NCBI GenBank assembly: GCA_946479125.1
Contig: CAMLET010000168.1
Coordinates: 1 to 7,004, forward strand
Direction: 5' to 3'
Length of the DNA stretch: 7,004 bases
Origin: an uncultured Flavobacteriales bacterium
GTDB taxonomy: Bacteria > Bacteroidota > Bacteroidia > Flavobacteriales > Crocinitomicaceae
In this document: positions 5,594 through 7,004 of the stretch, in pieces
Position numbering within the stretch: position 1 is the first letter of the stretch
How the letters are laid out: each line of letters begins with the position of its first letter
The notes under the pieces: model-generated
Told to the model about the DNA's origin: nothing
Seen by the model: only the letters and a program-made list of their open reading frames with translations
Database searches by the model: none
Translations under genes and position numbers: made by a program

Positions 5594-6760
5594 TTAACGC
5601 AAAGCGCTCTCAATGTCTTCCCAAACATCTTCTATGTGCTCCAGCCCAATGCTTAAGCGCACCAAACCGTCAGAAATTCCAACTTCCAGTCTTTCTTCAG
5701 GTTGTAGTTTAGAATGCGTAGTAGACGCCGGATGCGTTGCAATACTTCTGCTATCACCCAAATTAGGCGTAAGCGAAAACAATTGTAAACTATCAAGAAA
5801 CTTTCTACCGGCTTCAATTCCGCCTTTTATCTGAAACGAAACAATTCCACCACCAAAGCGCATTTGTTTTTTCGCAATTTCATACTGCGGATGAGAGATC
5901 AGAAAGGGATATTTCACCCAATCTACCTTGTCATGTTTTTCTAAGCGCTGCGCAATTTCCAAGGCATTTGCACTTTGTTTTTCAACTCTTAAAGAAAGTG
6001 TTTCCAACGATTTTGATAGAATCCAGGCATTGAACGGACTCATCGCAGGACCGCTATGACGAGCGAAACCTTCAATTTGCTTGATAATTTCTTTTGTTGA
6101 GACGATTAGTCCGCCCAAAACTCTTCCCTGACCATCAATGTATTTGGTCGCAGAATGAATACTGATATCGGCACCAAAACGCAATGGTTTTTGAATAATT
6201 GGCGTTGCAAAACAGTTATCGACCACAAAAAGAACTTTCTTCTCTTTGCAAATAGCACCAATTTTATCGAGGTCAATGATATCTAATCCAGGATTTGAAG
6301 GTGTTTCCAAATACAACATTTTTGTAGCTGGAGTAATCGCTTTCGAGTAAGCTTCATAATCATCTGAATCAACATAAGTAGTTGTAATTCCCCATTTCGG
6401 GAGAATATTCATGAACAACTGATGTGTTGAGCCAAAAACAGAACGAGACGAAACAATGTGATCACCACTTTTCAAAAGTGCGGCGAATGTTGTGAACACG
6501 GCAGCCATTCCGGTAGCAGTTGCCCATGCAGCTTCACCTTCTTCCAGTGCAGCAATTTTCTGAAGCAATTCATCCACATTCGGATTGGAATAACGTGAAT
6601 AAATGTTTGCTTCAATTTCATCAGTAAAAGCCGCACGCATTTGTTCCGCATCGTCAAACACAAAACTACTTGTCAGATACAAGGGAACACTGTGTTCTCT
6701 TTCCTGTGTGCGCTCATTCTGCAACCGAATGGCCAATGTTTCTTCTCTGTACTTACTCAT
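5594..6760 (-). CDS. metZ: O-succinylhomoserine sulfhydrylase (Cys/Met-metabolism PLP enzyme)
   Basis: This 388-residue enzyme is of the cystathionine gamma-synthase/MetZ fold family and likely makes homocysteine directly from an activated homoserine and sulfide, in cytoplasmic methionine synthesis. Pyridoxal phosphate residues are visible: Tyr54 and Arg56 in 'YSRYSNPN', Gly84-Met85 in 'TGMAA', Asp181 in 'VVDNCFATP', Ser203 and Thr205, and Schiff-base Lys206 in 'HSATKYIDGQGRVLGG'. The 'DGQGR' after the lysine motif is typical of MetZ. The C-terminal domain has 'LGDSRSIATHPASTTHS' (334-350) and carboxylate-binding Arg368 in 'LVRLSIGLEHIEDVWEDI'. Length is standard. Alternatives in the family are cystathionine gamma-synthase, gamma-lyase or an O-acetylhomoserine user; the exact substrate is inferred. 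The start codon overlaps the stop codon of the OsmC-family gene in TAATG, so the two are probably translationally coupled. Confidence 0.87.
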   Translation of the reverse strand: MSKYREETLAIRLQNERTQEREHSVPLYLTSSFVFDDAEQMRAAFTDEIEANIYSRYSNPNVDELLQKIAALEEGEAAWATATGMAAVFTTFAALLKSGDHIVSSRSVFGSTHQLFMNILPKWGITTTYVDSDDYEAYSKAITPATKMLYLETPSNPGLDIIDLDKIGAICKEKKVLFVVDNCFATPIIQKPLRFGADISIHSATKYIDGQGRVLGGLIVSTKEIIKQIEGFARHSGPAMSPFNAWILSKSLETLSLRVEKQSANALEIAQRLEKHDKVDWVKYPFLISHPQYEIAKKQMRFGGGIVSFQIKGGIEAGRKFLDSLQLFSLTPNLGDSRSIATHPASTTHSKLQPEERLEVGISDGLVRLSIGLEHIEDVWEDIESALR

Positions 6761-7004
6761 TAGATCAGTTTGGTTTCAATGTTTATTTTAATGTTTGGAT
6801 TCAATGATTGCGACACCGAACAGTATTTTTCATGCGTTAAATGAATTGCCGATTGAAGTTTATCTTCATTTACGCCTTGATTCAGAATAAAAATGAGGGT
6901 AATTTCTTCAAAAACAGACGGAATTGCATTCGCTCTTTTTGCATCAATTTCAATTTGAAAATGCGTGATTTCCTGACGTTGTTTTCTCAAAATAAGAAGC
7001 ACAT
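6760..7004 (-). CDS. OsmC family protein, C-terminal part (5' end outside window)
   Basis: These are the last 80 codons of a gene entering from the right; the first complete codon is the GTG at 7002-7000, read as an internal Val. The visible part begins at 'VLLILRKQRQ', the helix that in OsmC/YhfA-type proteins directly follows the first conserved cysteine, so that cysteine should lie just outside the window. The second conserved cysteine is present in 'HEKYCSVSQSL' (codon at 6820-6822). 'IPSVFEEITLIFIL' followed by a helix and a final strand 'NIKINIETKLI' complete the alpha/beta fold. OsmC/Ohr proteins use the cysteine pair as thiol peroxidases, while YhfA-like members are poorly characterised; this sequence looks closer to the latter, which is an inference. 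The stop codon overlaps the metZ start by one base, suggesting that a thiol-active protein and sulfur assimilation are expressed together. Confidence 0.82.
   Translation of the reverse strand, partial: VLLILRKQRQEITHFQIEIDAKRANAIPSVFEEITLIFILNQGVNEDKLQSAIHLTHEKYCSVSQSLNPNIKINIETKLI

Overview
The window looks like an ordinary chromosomal segment of a low-GC member of the Bacteroidota, most likely of flavobacterial type (Crocinitomicaceae or a relative; the family is inference). Three things point there. The dnaX C-terminus ends in the form typical of Flavobacteria. Two lipoproteins have a short signal peptide, Cys, then an acidic tail. The fklB gene has an upstream TAnnTTTG -7 element in place of a sigma70-type promoter and no strong Shine-Dalgarno site.

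Left half, plus strand (2-3734): six genes run head to tail with very small gaps. They are the 3' end of dnaX (DNA polymerase III gamma/tau), a probable surface lipoprotein of unknown function overlapping it by one base, a small serine esterase, an outer-membrane beta-barrel protein, a CrcB/FluC fluoride channel and a pirin. The spacing suggests co-transcription, but the genes share no obvious pathway; this looks like a housekeeping run, not a dedicated system.

Middle (3735-3931): the convergent intergenic space between pirin and the FKBP genes holds three separate palindromic structures. They are a GC-capped palindrome that looks like a dispersed repeat, a hairpin region with two competing pairings, and a strong intrinsic terminator for the minus-strand operon.

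Right half, minus strand (7004 down to 3932): the 3' end of an OsmC-family gene overlaps metZ (O-succinylhomoserine sulfhydrylase) by one base. After metZ comes an AT-rich inverted-repeat region with a promoter element, then a pair of FKBP-type prolyl isomerases one base apart. The first is an FklB-like protein with no export signal; the second is a lipoprotein with an altered active site. The pair suggests proline isomerisation in two cell compartments from one transcript.

I found no mobile element, CRISPR array, tRNA/rRNA or obviously new multi-gene system. The best leads are the intergenic inverted repeats and the diverged FKBP lipoprotein.
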